Assembly: GCF_002160015.1 (NCBI RefSeq)
Contig: NZ_NFJT01000010.1
Span: forward strand, 36,503-100,502
DNA length: 64,000 nucleotides
Direction of reading: 5' to 3'
DNA from: Anaerofilum sp. An201
GTDB taxonomy: Bacteria > Bacillota > Clostridia > Oscillospirales > Ruminococcaceae
This document shows, piece after piece, positions 15,007 to 23,948 of this stretch (its first letter is position 1; each line of letters opens with the position of its first letter). The position numbers and the translations under genes are program-made. The notes under the pieces are model-generated. The model did no database searches and was not told where the DNA came from. It saw nothing but the letters and a program-made list of their open reading frames with translations.

Positions 15007-15756
15007 TCAGGGAAGATAGGGAGCGGGGTCCACATACTGGCCGTCGGCCAGCGCCTCGAAGTGGAGGTGGCTGTCGGCCACGCTCTCGCAGGGCACCTCG
15101 CCCACCAGGCCCAGCGTCTGGCCGGCTTCCAGGGTATCCCCTGCGGCCACCTGCAGCGGCAGCTGCAGGCCCGCGTAGCGCAGCACGATGCCGCCGCAGT
15201 CCACCTCGACCACGCCGCCCCAGTTGCCGTCCTCCTCGGCCTTGGCAACGGTGCCGGCCATCACGCTCTTCACCTCGTCGCCCGCGGCGGCGGCCAGGTC
15301 GGCGCCGTTGTGGGTGCGCCAGTCGCCCAGCGTTTCATTGAAGATCAGTTCATCGCCGCTGTAGGCCAGCGAAGTCTGCCCAGGCACCGGCCGCACATAG
15401 GACTGCGCGGGCACATCGGCAGGCTCTTCGGGCGCGGACGAGCCGGACGACGGCGCCTGCTGCGATTGCGCCGAGGACGAGCCACTGGAGGACGCTGCCG
15501 GCGACGGCACAGGTGTGGAAGGCACTGGCACGCTGTCGGCTTTTTGTTCCACCGGAGTATCCGGCAGATCGATGTCCAGGTCCCATTCTGCATCTCCTTC
15601 CTGCGGGGTCTGGCCCGCGTTCTCGTTCAGTTCGGTCATCATGTTTCGGATCGCCACAAAGCTGCAGGCGGCGGCCGCCAGGATGCACCCGGCCAGCACC
15701 AGATAAAAGCCTTTGCCGCGCAGAAACGAAACCAGCGGATTGGATCTGTTGTTCAT
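15007..15756 (-). CDS. M23 (LytM) metallopeptidase, SpoIIQ-like
   Basis: A 249-residue membrane-anchored protein: a short cytoplasmic N-terminus, one helix (about 18-36), a long Ser/Pro/Ala-rich spacer (60-120) and a C-terminal LytM domain (about 125-248). The zinc ligands are complete, unlike in many degenerate SpoIIQ proteins: H149-x3-D153 in THNGAD and H230-x-H232 in SHLHFE. The single anchor, spacer and small LytM domain match clostridial SpoIIQ-type proteins, which in spore formers act in the mother-cell/forespore channel. A peptidoglycan endopeptidase in cell-wall turnover is the alternative. It is transcribed alone inside the surface-polysaccharide region. Confidence 0.82.
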   Translation of the reverse strand: MNNRSNPLVSFLRGKGFYLVLAGCILAAAACSFVAIRNMMTELNENAGQTPQEGDAEWDLDIDLPDTPVEQKADSVPVPSTPVPSPAASSSGSSSAQSQQAPSSGSSAPEEPADVPAQSYVRPVPGQTSLAYSGDELIFNETLGDWRTHNGADLAAAAGDEVKSVMAGTVAKAEEDGNWGGVVEVDCGGIVLRYAGLQLPLQVAAGDTLEAGQTLGLVGEVPCESVADSHLHFEALADGQYVDPAPYLP

Positions 15757-15941
15757 AGCCTTTCTCCCTCTTTTTCTCAGCGCGGCACCGCCGCCGGCTG
15801 TTTTGTTTGGCTTTAGTGTGCGGCACAGCGGGGCGTTTTATTCATACATGCGCGAAAAAGGCACAGCTTTCGCAAAGGCTCTGCCTTTGCAATCCGCGAT
15901 TTTTTGAAAAAAATCGAGTAAAACTTTTTCTCTGAAAGACG

Positions 15942-15969
15942 AAAAATGCCCGCACATTGCTGTGCGGGC
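15942..15969 (-). terminator. Terminator of the rfbA-rfbD-rfbB operon
   Basis: On the minus strand GCCCGCACA and TGTGCGGGC form a 9-bp stem, then ATTTTTC. It lies about 110 bases past the rfbB stop. Confidence 0.8.
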
Positions 15970-15998
15970 GGTGTTGGTGCGTGGGGAAAACGGTACCG

Positions 15999-16045
15999 AA
16001 AGCCTTCCCCTGGATGAGGTCGAGGCCCTCCGGCCTGCGCAAGGC
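15999..16045 (+). repeat. Hairpin repeat, truncated copy D
   Basis: AGCCTTCCCCTGGATGAGGTCGA is module 2 with both internal hairpins removed, followed by the same CTGCGCAAGGC tail found beyond copy A. The rest of 15757-16075 is A/T-rich and holds no supported gene. Confidence 0.55.
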
Positions 16046-16075
16046 GGCCGGTTTGGGGAAAGGCGTTTCGGTCAC

Positions 16076-17134
16076 TTATTTGTTTTTGTACATTTCTTCG
16101 TAGTATTTCTGGTAGTTGCCGCTGGTGACGTGGTTCATCCACTCCTCGTTGGCCAGATACCAGTCGATGGTCTTTACGATGCCCACCTCAAACGGGGTCT
16201 CGGGATACCAGCCCAGTTCCTCCTTGATCTTGGTGGGGTCGATGCCGTAGCGGCGGTCGTGGCCCAGGCGGTCGGCCACATACTGGATCAGGTTCTCGCC
16301 GATGCCCTCGTCCTGCAGGCGGTCGTGCAGCTGGGCGATGATGGTCTTGACGATGAAGATGTTCGGGCGCTCGTTGTGGCCGCCCACGTTATACACCTCG
16401 CCGTCGCGGCCGCCATTGGCCACCATGTCGATGGCCTTGCAGTGGTCCTCCACATACAGCCAGTCGCGCACGTTCATACCGTCGCCGTACACCGGCAGCG
16501 GCTTGTGGTTCTTGACGTTGTTGATCATCAGGGGGATCAGCTTTTCGGGGAACTGGTAGGGGCCGTAGTTGTTGGAGCAGCGGGTGATGTTCACCGGCAT
16601 GCCGTAGGTGTCGTGGAAGGCCATCACGAACATGTCGGCGCTGGCCTTGCTGGAGGAATAGGGGCTGTGGGGGCACAGCGGGGTGGTCTCCATGAAATAG
16701 CCGTCCTCGCCCAGGCTGCCGTACACCTCGTCGGTGGACACCTGCAGGTACTTCTTGCCTTCGGCCCATTTGCCGTCCTTATACCAGGCGTTCTTGGCGC
16801 ACTGCAGCAGGTTCACGGTGCCCAGCACGTTGGTCTCCACGAAGATCTCGGGGTTGGTGATGCTGCGGTCCACATGGCTCTCGGCGGCGAAGTTGATCAC
16901 ATAGTCGAAATCGTGCTGCTCGAACAGGCGGGTGACCAGCTCCCGGTCGCAGATGTCGCCCTGCACAAAGATGTGGCGGGGGTCGTTCTCCACGCCTTTC
17001 AGGTTCTCCAGGTTGCCGGCGTAGGTGAGCTTGTCCAGGTTCACCAGCTGGATGTCCCGGTACTTGTTCAGCATATAGTAGACGAAGTTGGAACCGATGA
17101 AGCCGGCGCAGCCGGTGATCAGATACTTTTTCAT
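16076..17134 (-). CDS. rfbB: dTDP-glucose 4,6-dehydratase
   Basis: A 352-residue short-chain dehydrogenase-type enzyme, step two of dTDP-L-rhamnose synthesis. Seen: the NAD-binding GCAGFIGSNFV at residues 8-18, the catalytic STDEVYGS region, the active-site YSSSK (Tyr-x3-Lys), NNYGPYQFPEKLIP and the substrate-binding NVRDWLYVEDHC. The ATG at 17134 is at the end of the operon GT2-rfbA-rfbD-rfbB, 42 bases after rfbD. The length is normal for RfbB (about 340-360). Confidence 0.96.
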   Translation of the reverse strand: MKKYLITGCAGFIGSNFVYYMLNKYRDIQLVNLDKLTYAGNLENLKGVENDPRHIFVQGDICDRELVTRLFEQHDFDYVINFAAESHVDRSITNPEIFVETNVLGTVNLLQCAKNAWYKDGKWAEGKKYLQVSTDEVYGSLGEDGYFMETTPLCPHSPYSSSKASADMFVMAFHDTYGMPVNITRCSNNYGPYQFPEKLIPLMINNVKNHKPLPVYGDGMNVRDWLYVEDHCKAIDMVANGGRDGEVYNVGGHNERPNIFIVKTIIAQLHDRLQDEGIGENLIQYVADRLGHDRRYGIDPTKIKEELGWYPETPFEVGIVKTIDWYLANEEWMNHVTSGNYQKYYEEMYKNK

Positions 17135-17176
17135 GGTTTTGTGTTCTCCTGTTGTAAAGGGGCGGGTTTGCCCGGT

Positions 17177-18079
17177 TTATTTTGCCAGATAGTTCTTCAT
17201 GAAGCAGGCCAGCGCGTCCTTCCAGCCGCGCATCTCGTTGCCCACCGTGCAGGCCAGCATGCGGTTTTCCAGCGCGCTCCAGGCCGGGCGGTTGGCCGCG
17301 GCGGGGTTCTTGGCGGCATACTCGGCGCTGGTGCAGGGGGAGACGGTGGCCGGCGTGCCGGACAGGCGGATGATCTCGCAGGCGAATTCATACCAGCTGC
17401 ACACGCCCTCGCCGGTGCAGTGGTAGAGGCCGTATTCCTCGCTGGCCGCCAGCTTCAGCAGATGGTGCGCCAGATCCACGGCGTTGGTGGGGTTGCCGCG
17501 CTGGTCGTCCACCACCGTGAGCGCGCCGAACTTTTTGCCGGCGTTCATCATGGTGAAAACGAAGTTTTTGCCGGTGTAGCTGTACAGCCAGGCGGTGCGC
17601 ACCACAAAGCTGCGGCGGCAGAACTGGCGCACATACTCCTCGCCCAGCAGCTTGGTGGCGCCGTAGGCGCTCACCGGGTGGGTGCGGGCGGTCTCGTCCA
17701 GCGGGATGCCGCCGTTCTCTTCGCCGCTGAACACATAGTCGGTGGACACATGCACCAGCTTTGCGCCGATCTCCTCGGCGGCCATCGCCAGATTGCGCGG
17801 TCCGATGGCGTTCACCGCAAAGGCGGCGTCGCGGTTCGTCTCGCAGCCGTCCACGTTGGTGAAGGCGGCGCTGTTGAGGATGACGTCCGGTTTTTCCGCG
17901 CGCACGAAGGCGCGCACGGCGGCGAGGTCGGTGATGTCGAGCGCGTCCACATCCACCGCCGTCACGGCGGCGTTCTGCACGGCGTCGGGCAGGCGGCCCA
18001 GCTCGCTCTCGCCGGCGGCCAGCTGCTTCTGCAGCTCGGCGCCCAGCTGGCCGTTCGCACCGGTGATCAGAATTTTCAT
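17177..18079 (-). CDS. rfbD: dTDP-4-dehydrorhamnose reductase
   Basis: A 300-residue NADPH-dependent reductase, the last step to dTDP-L-rhamnose. Seen: ITGANGQLGAELQ at the N-terminus, VSTDYVFSGE, the YGATK active-site motif and FVVRTAWLYSYTGKNFV. It lies 13 bases after rfbA and 42 before rfbB. All four rfb activities are thus encoded in the window, which supports a rhamnose-containing surface glycan. Confidence 0.95.
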   Translation of the reverse strand: MKILITGANGQLGAELQKQLAAGESELGRLPDAVQNAAVTAVDVDALDITDLAAVRAFVRAEKPDVILNSAAFTNVDGCETNRDAAFAVNAIGPRNLAMAAEEIGAKLVHVSTDYVFSGEENGGIPLDETARTHPVSAYGATKLLGEEYVRQFCRRSFVVRTAWLYSYTGKNFVFTMMNAGKKFGALTVVDDQRGNPTNAVDLAHHLLKLAASEEYGLYHCTGEGVCSWYEFACEIIRLSGTPATVSPCTSAEYAAKNPAAANRPAWSALENRMLACTVGNEMRGWKDALACFMKNYLAK

Positions 18080-18092
18080 GTGCTTCTCCTTT

Positions 18093-18980
18093 TTAATAGC
18101 GCAGCCGGTTCTCGGCCACGTTCTTCAGGTGCTGACCGTAGGGGCTTTTGCCGTAGCGTGCGGCGCTCTCCAGCAGCTTCTCCCTGGTGATCCAGCCGTT
18201 TTTGTAGGCGATCTCCTCGGGCGCGCTGATCTTGATGCCCTGGCGCTTTTCCACCATCCGCACAAAGTCGGCGGCGTCCACCAGGCTGTCCATCGTGCCG
18301 GTGTCCAGCCAGGCAAAGCCGCGGCCCAGCAGCTGCACGTCCAGGTCGCCCGCGTTCAGATACAGCTCGTTCAGGGTGGTGATCTCCAGCTCGCCGCGCG
18401 CGCTGGGCTTCACCTGCTTGGCCAGCTCCACCACCCGCTTGTCGTAGAAATACAGGCCGGTGATGGCGTAGTTGGATTTGGGCTTTTGGGGCTTTTCCTC
18501 CACGCTGATGACCTTGCCGCTTTCGTCGAATTCCACGATGCCGAACCGCTCGGGGTCGTTGACGTAATAGCCAAAGACGGTGGCGCGGCCGTTTTCCTCG
18601 GCGTTGTGCACGGCGGCTTTCAGGATGCGGGAGAAGCCGTTGCCGTAGAAGATGTTGTCGCCCAGCACCATGGCGCAGCAGTCGTCCCCGATGAACTCCT
18701 CGCCCAGCAGGAACGCCTGGGCCAGGCCGTCGGGGCTGGGCTGCACCTTATACGACAGGCGCAGGCCGTACTGGCTGCCGTCTCCCAGCAGGTGCTCGAA
18801 GCGGGGGGTGTCCTCGGGGGTGGAGATAATCAGGATGTCCTGGATGCCGGCCAGCATCAGGGTGGACAGAGGATAGTAGATCATCGGCTTGTCATACACC
18901 GGCAACAGCTGCTTGGAGGTGACCATCGTCAGCGGATACAGCCGGGTACCCGCACCGCCTGCCAGAATAATGCCTTTCAT
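18093..18980 (-). CDS. rfbA: Glucose-1-phosphate thymidylyltransferase
   Basis: A 295-residue nucleotidyltransferase, the first step of dTDP-rhamnose synthesis (Glc-1-P + dTTP). Seen: the signature [11 protein letters not shown] at residues 7-17, [26 protein letters not shown] and [21 protein letters not shown]. The length matches RmlA. It is second in the operon, behind the GT2 gene at 19023. Confidence 0.96.
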   Translation of the reverse strand: MKGIILAGGAGTRLYPLTMVTSKQLLPVYDKPMIYYPLSTLMLAGIQDILIISTPEDTPRFEHLLGDGSQYGLRLSYKVQPSPDGLAQAFLLGEEFIGDDCCAMVLGDNIFYGNGFSRILKAAVHNAEENGRATVFGYYVNDPERFGIVEFDESGKVISVEEKPQKPKSNYAITGLYFYDKRVVELAKQVKPSARGELEITTLNELYLNAGDLDVQLLGRGFAWLDTGTMDSLVDAADFVRMVEKRQGIKISAPEEIAYKNGWITREKLLESAARYGKSPYGQHLKNVAENRLRY

Positions 18981-19022
18981 AGTACGATCTCCTTTTTCCT
19001 GCCGGAATGCATCCGGCGTTTT

Positions 19023-19808
19023 TCAGTAGAGGCGGAAGCCCCATTTTTTCCAGTATTTGAACATCGAGCTCATCTGCATACAGAAATTTTTGAATTTTTT
19101 GCGCGTCTCGCGGTGCCATGTGTGGTAGACCGTCACCTGCGGCAGATAGATCGCCCGGCCGTACTGCAGGGCCTGGCGGGTGATGTCGGCGTCCTCCACA
19201 TACACGAAATAGCGCGGGTCGAACCCGCCCATCGCCTGGTACAGCTCGCTGCGCATGACAAAAAAGCATCCGCTGCAGAACTGCACGTCGGTGGGGCCGG
19301 AAAGATCCTCGTCCAGCATCAGATAATGCCGCTCGGCCTTGCGCAGAAAGGGCAGCTCCAGCTGCCGCGCCAGCAAAGCCAGCAGGGTGGGGCAGCGCTT
19401 GGGGGTGTGCTGTTCGCGCCCATCCGGGTACAGCAGGCGCGGTGTCACCATCGCAACGTCCGGGTGGGAGTCCATCCAGGCGCAGATGCGGGTGATGGCG
19501 TCGCAGTCCAGCGTGATATCGGGGTTGATCACCACATGATAGCGGGACAGCCCGTCCCGGTTCAGCTCGGCAAAGATGCGGTTGTGCCCCTGCCCGAAGC
19601 CGATGTTCTTTTCGCTGCACACCACCTGCACGTTTTCCGGCATGGACATCTTCTGCAGCTTTTTCCCGGCGCCGTCGGGCGAGGCATTGTCCAGCACCAT
19701 CATGCGCAGCCGCACGCCGTGTGTGTGGCGGGCCACCGAATGGGCTGCCTGCGCCACTTCCGCCGCGCCGTTGTACGCTACGATGCCGGCCGTTACCAAT
19801 GTTTCCAT
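19023..19808 (-). CDS. GT2 glycosyltransferase, rhamnosyltransferase-like
   Basis: A 261-residue single-domain GT-A enzyme starting METLVTAGIVAYNGAAEVAQA. Seen: VLDNASPDGAG, the DxD-like YHVVINPDITLD, and VEDADITRQALQYG with TVYHTWHRE near the C-terminus, a layout common in rhamnosyltransferases. It is the first gene of the operon with rfbA-rfbD-rfbB, so dTDP-rhamnose is the likely donor (inference from context). No membrane helices. Confidence 0.85.
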   Translation of the reverse strand: METLVTAGIVAYNGAAEVAQAAHSVARHTHGVRLRMMVLDNASPDGAGKKLQKMSMPENVQVVCSEKNIGFGQGHNRIFAELNRDGLSRYHVVINPDITLDCDAITRICAWMDSHPDVAMVTPRLLYPDGREQHTPKRCPTLLALLARQLELPFLRKAERHYLMLDEDLSGPTDVQFCSGCFFVMRSELYQAMGGFDPRYFVYVEDADITRQALQYGRAIYLPQVTVYHTWHRETRKKFKNFCMQMSSMFKYWKKWGFRLY

Positions 19809-19843
19809 TACGATCTCCTATCCTGCATCTTATAGTCGTAGTT

Positions 19844-19873
19844 ATTTTACCATTTTTCCCCCCTCTTCCGCAA
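19844..19873 (-). promoter_or_regulatory. Promoter of the GT2-rfbA-rfbD-rfbB operon
   Basis: On the minus strand TTGCGG and TAAAAT are separated by 18 bases, about 35 bases before the GT2 start. The rest of the 19809-20218 gap (to 20154) shows no supported gene. Confidence 0.4.
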
Positions 19874-20154
19874 GCAGAGAAGCAAAAAACCTGGTGTTTT
19901 TTATCCAAAAATATCTCCCCGCCGCCCTGTGCATCCCGCAAAAGAACGCCGCTCCGCCGCTTTCCGGGCGCGCCTTCCCGCATACAGCCGAGCGAGCAGC
20001 GGACAGGTTTGAAAAGCGGGTGGATTTTTGGGCAAAAAACGAGGACGGGATGGCAAAACCGCAAAAAATACCGGGGGAACGCAGATCGTTTTTTGTGCCG
20101 GAACACGGCGTTCTGCCATCCGGACTGCCGGCGGCGTGTTTGGGGCGCTTTCCC

Positions 20155-20183
20155 TTGCGTTTTCGCGGAAAATGTCCTACACT
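20155..20183 (+). promoter_or_regulatory. Promoter of the cysteine-rich small-protein gene
   Basis: TTGCGT and TACACT are separated by 17 bases; the ATG follows 36 bases later. Confidence 0.5.
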
Positions 20184-20218
20184 GTAAGCACTATCACACA
20201 CCGAAAGAAGGCTTTTGT

Positions 20219-20542
20219 ATGACCAAAGTTACCGTCCGGCCGGGCGTGTGCGGGTTCGTCACCCACGTCACTGCCGAATCCGAGGACCAGATGGAGGTAA
20301 AGCTGCAGGTGGCCAGCGGCTGCGAGGCCGTGCGCAAGATGATGGCCGAGCTGGGCGACACCTTCGACGCCTACGAGCTGTGCCTGGCGAAGCCCGGCTG
20401 CGGCCCGCTGTACGAGTATGCCTCCGAGCACTTCCCGGGCCACGCGGCCTGCCCGGTGATCGGCGGCATCACCAAATGCGCCGAGGCGGAGTGCCGTCTG
20501 GCGCTGCCGGCCGACGCATCCATCACCTTCGACAGGGAATGA
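20219..20542 (+). CDS. Small cysteine-rich protein, DUF6951-like
   Basis: A 107-residue soluble protein, MTKVTVRPGVCGFVTHVTAE, with seven cysteines at about residues 11, 35, 55, 61, 78, 87 and 92. The pattern PGVCGF... GCEAVRKMM ... KPGCGPLYEY ... CPVIGGITKCAEAEC recalls the DUF6951 family, from memory. The cysteine spacing suggests a metal or Fe-S site, but no known cofactor motif is complete. The ATG at 20219 has AGAAGG upstream, and the gene has its own promoter and a strong terminator, so it is a single-gene unit. Function unknown. Confidence 0.72.
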   Translation: MTKVTVRPGVCGFVTHVTAESEDQMEVKLQVASGCEAVRKMMAELGDTFDAYELCLAKPGCGPLYEYASEHFPGHAACPVIGGITKCAEAECRLALPADASITFDRE

Positions 20543-20552
20543 TCCGCGGTAC

Positions 20553-20600
20553 AAAAAGGGCCAGTGCCCGACCGGTTTCGGTCGGGCACTGGCCCTTTTT
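20553..20600. terminator. Bidirectional terminator
   Basis: AAAAAGGGCCAGTGCCCGACC and its complement form a stem of about 21 bp around GGTTTC, with A- and T-runs on either side. It can end both the small-protein gene (+) and the pflBA operon (-). Confidence 0.88.
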
Positions 20601-20645
20601 GCTTGTTAAAACTATGTTCTTGCGGGGGGTTGTGCGTGCCGGGAA

Positions 20646-20697
20646 CTTTCCCCTCATCCGTCGCCTGTCGGCGACAGCTTCCCCCAGGGGGAAGCCT
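20646..20697 (+). repeat. Hairpin repeat, copy B (module 1 only)
   Basis: TTTCCCCTCATCCGTCGCC, then a GTCGCC/GGCGAC hairpin, then AGCTTCCCCC/GGGGGAAGCC. The loop-stem sequence differs from copy A, but the pairing is kept, which indicates selection for the structure. Confidence 0.7.
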
Positions 20698-20727
20698 TTT
20701 CCGGCAGGCACCTGTTACCTATTTATA

Positions 20728-21441
20728 TTACCGGTCCCACAGGCCCAGCTTTTGCAGCGTTTTCTGCAATGCATCGGCCTCCAGCGCGGGGGTGCCTTCC
20801 AGCGGGAAGGGGATCCCCATCCGCCCGTATTTTTCCAGGCAGAGCGTCTTGAAGGGAAGCCACTCGATCTTTTCCAGATTGGAGAATCCGTGCGCCATCC
20901 GGTGGATGGCGGCGAGGCTCCCGGCGCTGTCGGTGACGCCGGGGATCACCACATGGCGGACCCACAGCGGGATGCCCATTTCCTCGGTCAGGCGCAGGAA
21001 GTCCAGCGTGTGGGCGAGGCTGCCGCCGCAGAATTCCCGGTACCCTTCCTCGGTGGGGGATTTCAGGTCGGCCAGCACGAGGCTGGTCTGCTCCAGCACC
21101 CGCCGGGCGGCGGCGAGATCCCCTGCGCCGGAGGTGTCCAGCGCGGTGTGCACCCCTTCGGCGCGCAGGATCGAAAACAGCGCGGCCACAAAGTCCGGCT
21201 GGCTCAGCGGTTCGCCCCCGGTGACGGTGACGCCGCCGCCGTTTTTCCAGTAGGGCCGGAAGCGCAGCGCCCGCTTTGCCAGCTCCTGCGGGGTCACCTG
21301 TTCCCCCTCGCCGAAGGCCCAGGTGTCGGGGTTGTGGCAGCACTTGCAGCGCAGCGGACAGCCCTGTGTGAAGATCACATACCGCAGGCCCGGCCCGTCC
21401 ACCGCGCCCAGGCTCTGCACCGAATGGATGCGCCCTTCCAT
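20728..21441 (-). CDS. pflA: Pyruvate formate-lyase activating enzyme
   Basis: A 237-residue radical SAM enzyme that makes the glycyl radical on PflB. The [4Fe-4S] cysteines C28-x3-C32-x2-C35 (GCPLRCKCCHNPDTW) are intact. The SAM-binding GGE motif is VTGGEPLSQPDF, and PGVTDS and WLPFKTL follow near the C-terminus. It starts 4 bases after the pflB stop and is co-transcribed with it. The length is normal (about 235-265). Confidence 0.95.
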   Translation of the reverse strand: MEGRIHSVQSLGAVDGPGLRYVIFTQGCPLRCKCCHNPDTWAFGEGEQVTPQELAKRALRFRPYWKNGGGVTVTGGEPLSQPDFVAALFSILRAEGVHTALDTSGAGDLAAARRVLEQTSLVLADLKSPTEEGYREFCGGSLAHTLDFLRLTEEMGIPLWVRHVVIPGVTDSAGSLAAIHRMAHGFSNLEKIEWLPFKTLCLEKYGRMGIPFPLEGTPALEADALQKTLQKLGLWDR

Positions 21442-21445
21442 CGGC

Positions 21446-23677
21446 TCACACCGCCACGTGGAAGGTGCGGCTGATCACCTCGCGCTGCTGCTCGCGGCTG
21501 AGCTTGGCGAAGTTCACCGCATAGCCGGACACGCGGATGGTCAGGCTGGGGTACTGGTCGGGGTGCTCGTAGGCGGCGATGAGGGTCTCGCGGTTGAGCA
21601 CGTTCACGTTCAGGTGATGCGCGCCCTGTGCAAAGTAGCCGGTGAGGATGTTCACCAGATTGTCGATGCGCTCCGGCTCGGATTTGCCCAGCGCGTCGGG
21701 CACGATCGAGAAGGTGTTGGAGATGCCGTCCATGCAGACGTCGTAGTCCAGCTTGGCCACCGAGTTCAGCGAGGCCAGCGCGCCCGACACATCGCGGCCG
21801 GACATGGGGTTGGCGCCGGGCGCCAGCGGCTGGCCCTGCTTGCGGCCGTCGGGGGTGTTGCCGGTCTTTTTGCCGTACATCACGTTGGAGGTGATGGTGA
21901 GGATGGACAGGGTGTGCTGGGCGTCGCGGTAGAGCGGGCAGGCCTGCAGCGCGCGGAAGAACTTCTCCACCTGCTCCTTTGCGATGAGGTCCACGCGGTC
22001 GTCGTCGTTGCCGAAAGCGGGGTACTCGCCCTCCACCTCGAAGTCGGTGACGAGGCCGGTCTCGGGGCTGCGGATGCACCGGACGCGGGCGTATTTCACC
22101 GCCGACAGCGAGTCGGCCATGCAGCTCATGCCGGCGATGCCGAAGCTCATGAAGCGGTGGACGGTGGAATCGTGCAGCGCCATCTGGGCCTTCTCGTAGG
22201 CGTATTTGTCGTGCATATAGTGGATGATGTTCATCGCGCTGGCGTAGGTCTTGGCCAGCCAGGGGCGGTAGAAGTCGATGCGCTCCAGGAGCTTGTCGTA
22301 GTCGAGGTATTCCTCGTCCCACACCGGCATGGCGGGGCCCACCTGCTCGTTTTTCAGCTCGTCGCGGCCGCCGTTGATGGCCAGCAGCACCAGCTTTGCG
22401 AGGTTGGCGCGGGCGCCGAAAAACTGCATCTGCTTGCCCACCTTCATCGCCGACACGCAGCAGGCGATGGCGTAGTCGTCGCCGAAGCGGGGGCGCATCA
22501 GGTCGTCGTTCTCGTACTGGATGGCGTCGGTCTCGCAGGACACGCGGGCGATATAGCGCTTCCAGGCCTCGGGCAGCTGCTCGCTCCACAGCACGGTCAG
22601 GTTCGGCTCGGCGGAGGAGCCCAGATTGTACAGGGTGTGCAGCATGCGGAAGCAGTTCTTGGTGACCAGCGTGCGGCCGTCCTCGCCCATACCGCCCAGC
22701 GACTCGGTGATCCACATGGGGTCGCCGCCGAACAGCTCGTTGTAGTCGGGGGTGCGCAGATGGCGCGCCATCCGCAGCTTCAGCACAAAGTCGTCCATCA
22801 GCTCCTGTGCGCCGCTCTCGGTGAGGGTGCCGGCGGCGAAGTCGCGCTCGAAGTAGATGTCCAGGAAGGTGGACACCCGGCCCAGGCTCATCGCCGCGCC
22901 GTTCTGCTCCTTGATGGCGGCCAGATAGCCGAAGTACAGCCACTGCACCGCCTCGCGGGCGTTGGCGGCGGGGGCAGAGATGTCGTAGCCGTAGGCGGCG
23001 GCCATCTTTTTCATGTCCTCCAGCGCGCGGATCTGGTCGGCCAGCTCCTCGGCGGCGCGGATGGTGTCCTGCAGGAAATCGCCGTTCGCCAGCGCGGCCT
23101 TGTCCTTTTTCTTCTCCTCGATCAGGCGGTCGATGCCGTACAGCGCCACCCGGCGGTAGTCGCCGATGATGCGGCCGCGGCCGTAGGCGTCGGGCAGGCC
23201 GGTGATCAGGCCGCAGTGGCGCGCCTCGCGCACGTCGGCGGGATAGGCGTCGAACACGCCGTCATTGTGGGTCTTGTGCAGGCGGAACTCTTCCTCGATC
23301 TTCTCGGACACCTGGGCGCCGTAGGCCTTGCAGGCCTGGCGCACCATGCGCATGCCGCCGTAGGGGTTGCAGGCGCGCTTGAGGGGCTGGTCGGTCTGCA
23401 GGCCGACGATCAGCTCCTTTTCGCGGTCCAGATAGCCGGGCGCGAAGCTGGTGATGCCGATGACGGTGTCGGTGTCCACCGCAAGGCAGCCGCCGTTCCT
23501 GCGCTCGGCGGCCAGCAGCTGCTCGAACTTGGCGCGCAGCGCCAGCGTGCGGGGGGTGGAGGAGGCGAGGAAGCTCTCGTCGCCGGTGTAGGGGGTGTAG
23601 TTTTTCTGGATGAAATCGCGCACGTCGATCTCGCTTTGCCAGTTGCCGGCCACAAAGCCGTTCCATGCATGGTTCAT
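21446..23677 (-). CDS. pflB: Formate C-acetyltransferase (pyruvate formate-lyase)
   Basis: A 743-residue glycyl-radical enzyme converting pyruvate and CoA to acetyl-CoA and formate. The catalytic pair C406-C407 ([10 protein letters not shown]) and the radical glycine at about 718 in RVSGYAVNF are present. The start is [11 protein letters not shown] at 23677, with AAGGAACGG upstream; an in-frame extension to 23809 runs through the riboswitch leader and is not coding. The gene lies behind a ZTP riboswitch and terminator and is followed by pflA. Formate produced here can feed fhs at 26579. Confidence 0.97.
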   Translation of the reverse strand: MNHAWNGFVAGNWQSEIDVRDFIQKNYTPYTGDESFLASSTPRTLALRAKFEQLLAAERRNGGCLAVDTDTVIGITSFAPGYLDREKELIVGLQTDQPLKRACNPYGGMRMVRQACKAYGAQVSEKIEEEFRLHKTHNDGVFDAYPADVREARHCGLITGLPDAYGRGRIIGDYRRVALYGIDRLIEEKKKDKAALANGDFLQDTIRAAEELADQIRALEDMKKMAAAYGYDISAPAANAREAVQWLYFGYLAAIKEQNGAAMSLGRVSTFLDIYFERDFAAGTLTESGAQELMDDFVLKLRMARHLRTPDYNELFGGDPMWITESLGGMGEDGRTLVTKNCFRMLHTLYNLGSSAEPNLTVLWSEQLPEAWKRYIARVSCETDAIQYENDDLMRPRFGDDYAIACCVSAMKVGKQMQFFGARANLAKLVLLAINGGRDELKNEQVGPAMPVWDEEYLDYDKLLERIDFYRPWLAKTYASAMNIIHYMHDKYAYEKAQMALHDSTVHRFMSFGIAGMSCMADSLSAVKYARVRCIRSPETGLVTDFEVEGEYPAFGNDDDRVDLIAKEQVEKFFRALQACPLYRDAQHTLSILTITSNVMYGKKTGNTPDGRKQGQPLAPGANPMSGRDVSGALASLNSVAKLDYDVCMDGISNTFSIVPDALGKSEPERIDNLVNILTGYFAQGAHHLNVNVLNRETLIAAYEHPDQYPSLTIRVSGYAVNFAKLSREQQREVISRTFHVAV

Positions 23678-23725
23678 TGTTGCACCGTTCCTTTCTTGCA
23701 AAAAACGCGTATCCTGCCGGGGACG

Positions 23726-23758
23726 AAAAAAGGGCAGCATCCCAGCGGGATACTGCCC
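23726..23758 (-). terminator. Riboswitch terminator in the pflB leader
   Basis: On the minus strand GGGCAGTATCCC and GGGATGCTGCCC form a stem with a 3-base loop, followed by TTTTTT. Its 5' strand shares the GGGC of the ZTP motif, so ligand-bound and terminator forms exclude each other. Confidence 0.9.
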
Positions 23759-23832
23759 AGACGGTCGGCATAAAAAGCCCCATTGCCTGCTCCCCCGTGG
23801 TTTGCCCACTTGTTCCGTCAGTTGCAGGCGAG
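23755..23832 (-). ncRNA. ZTP riboswitch (pfl motif)
   Basis: Read on the minus strand: GCCTGC (P1), ACTGACGGAACA, GTGGGCAAACCACGGGGGAGC, the closing GCAGGC, a linker, then GCCGACCGTCTGGGC. These are the conserved blocks of the pfl motif, which binds ZTP/ZMP, signs of low 10-formyl-THF. It sits between a consensus promoter and the terminator at 23726-23758, so ligand binding should allow read-through into pflBA. Confidence 0.93.
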
Positions 23833-23856
23833 GCCGTATGTGTGTGGCTTTATTAT

Positions 23857-23885
23857 ATCATCCCGCACCGCACAGTGCAACTGGA
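23857..23885 (-). promoter_or_regulatory. Promoter of pflBA
   Basis: On the minus strand TTGCAC and TATAAT are separated by 17 bases. The leader to the pflB ATG is about 170 bases and contains the riboswitch. Confidence 0.7.
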
Positions 23886-23948
23886 TGATTTTACAAATCC
23901 ACAAGATGTGGTGTTCAAACTTTTGTGCATCCACCAGAAGGGCGCCGC

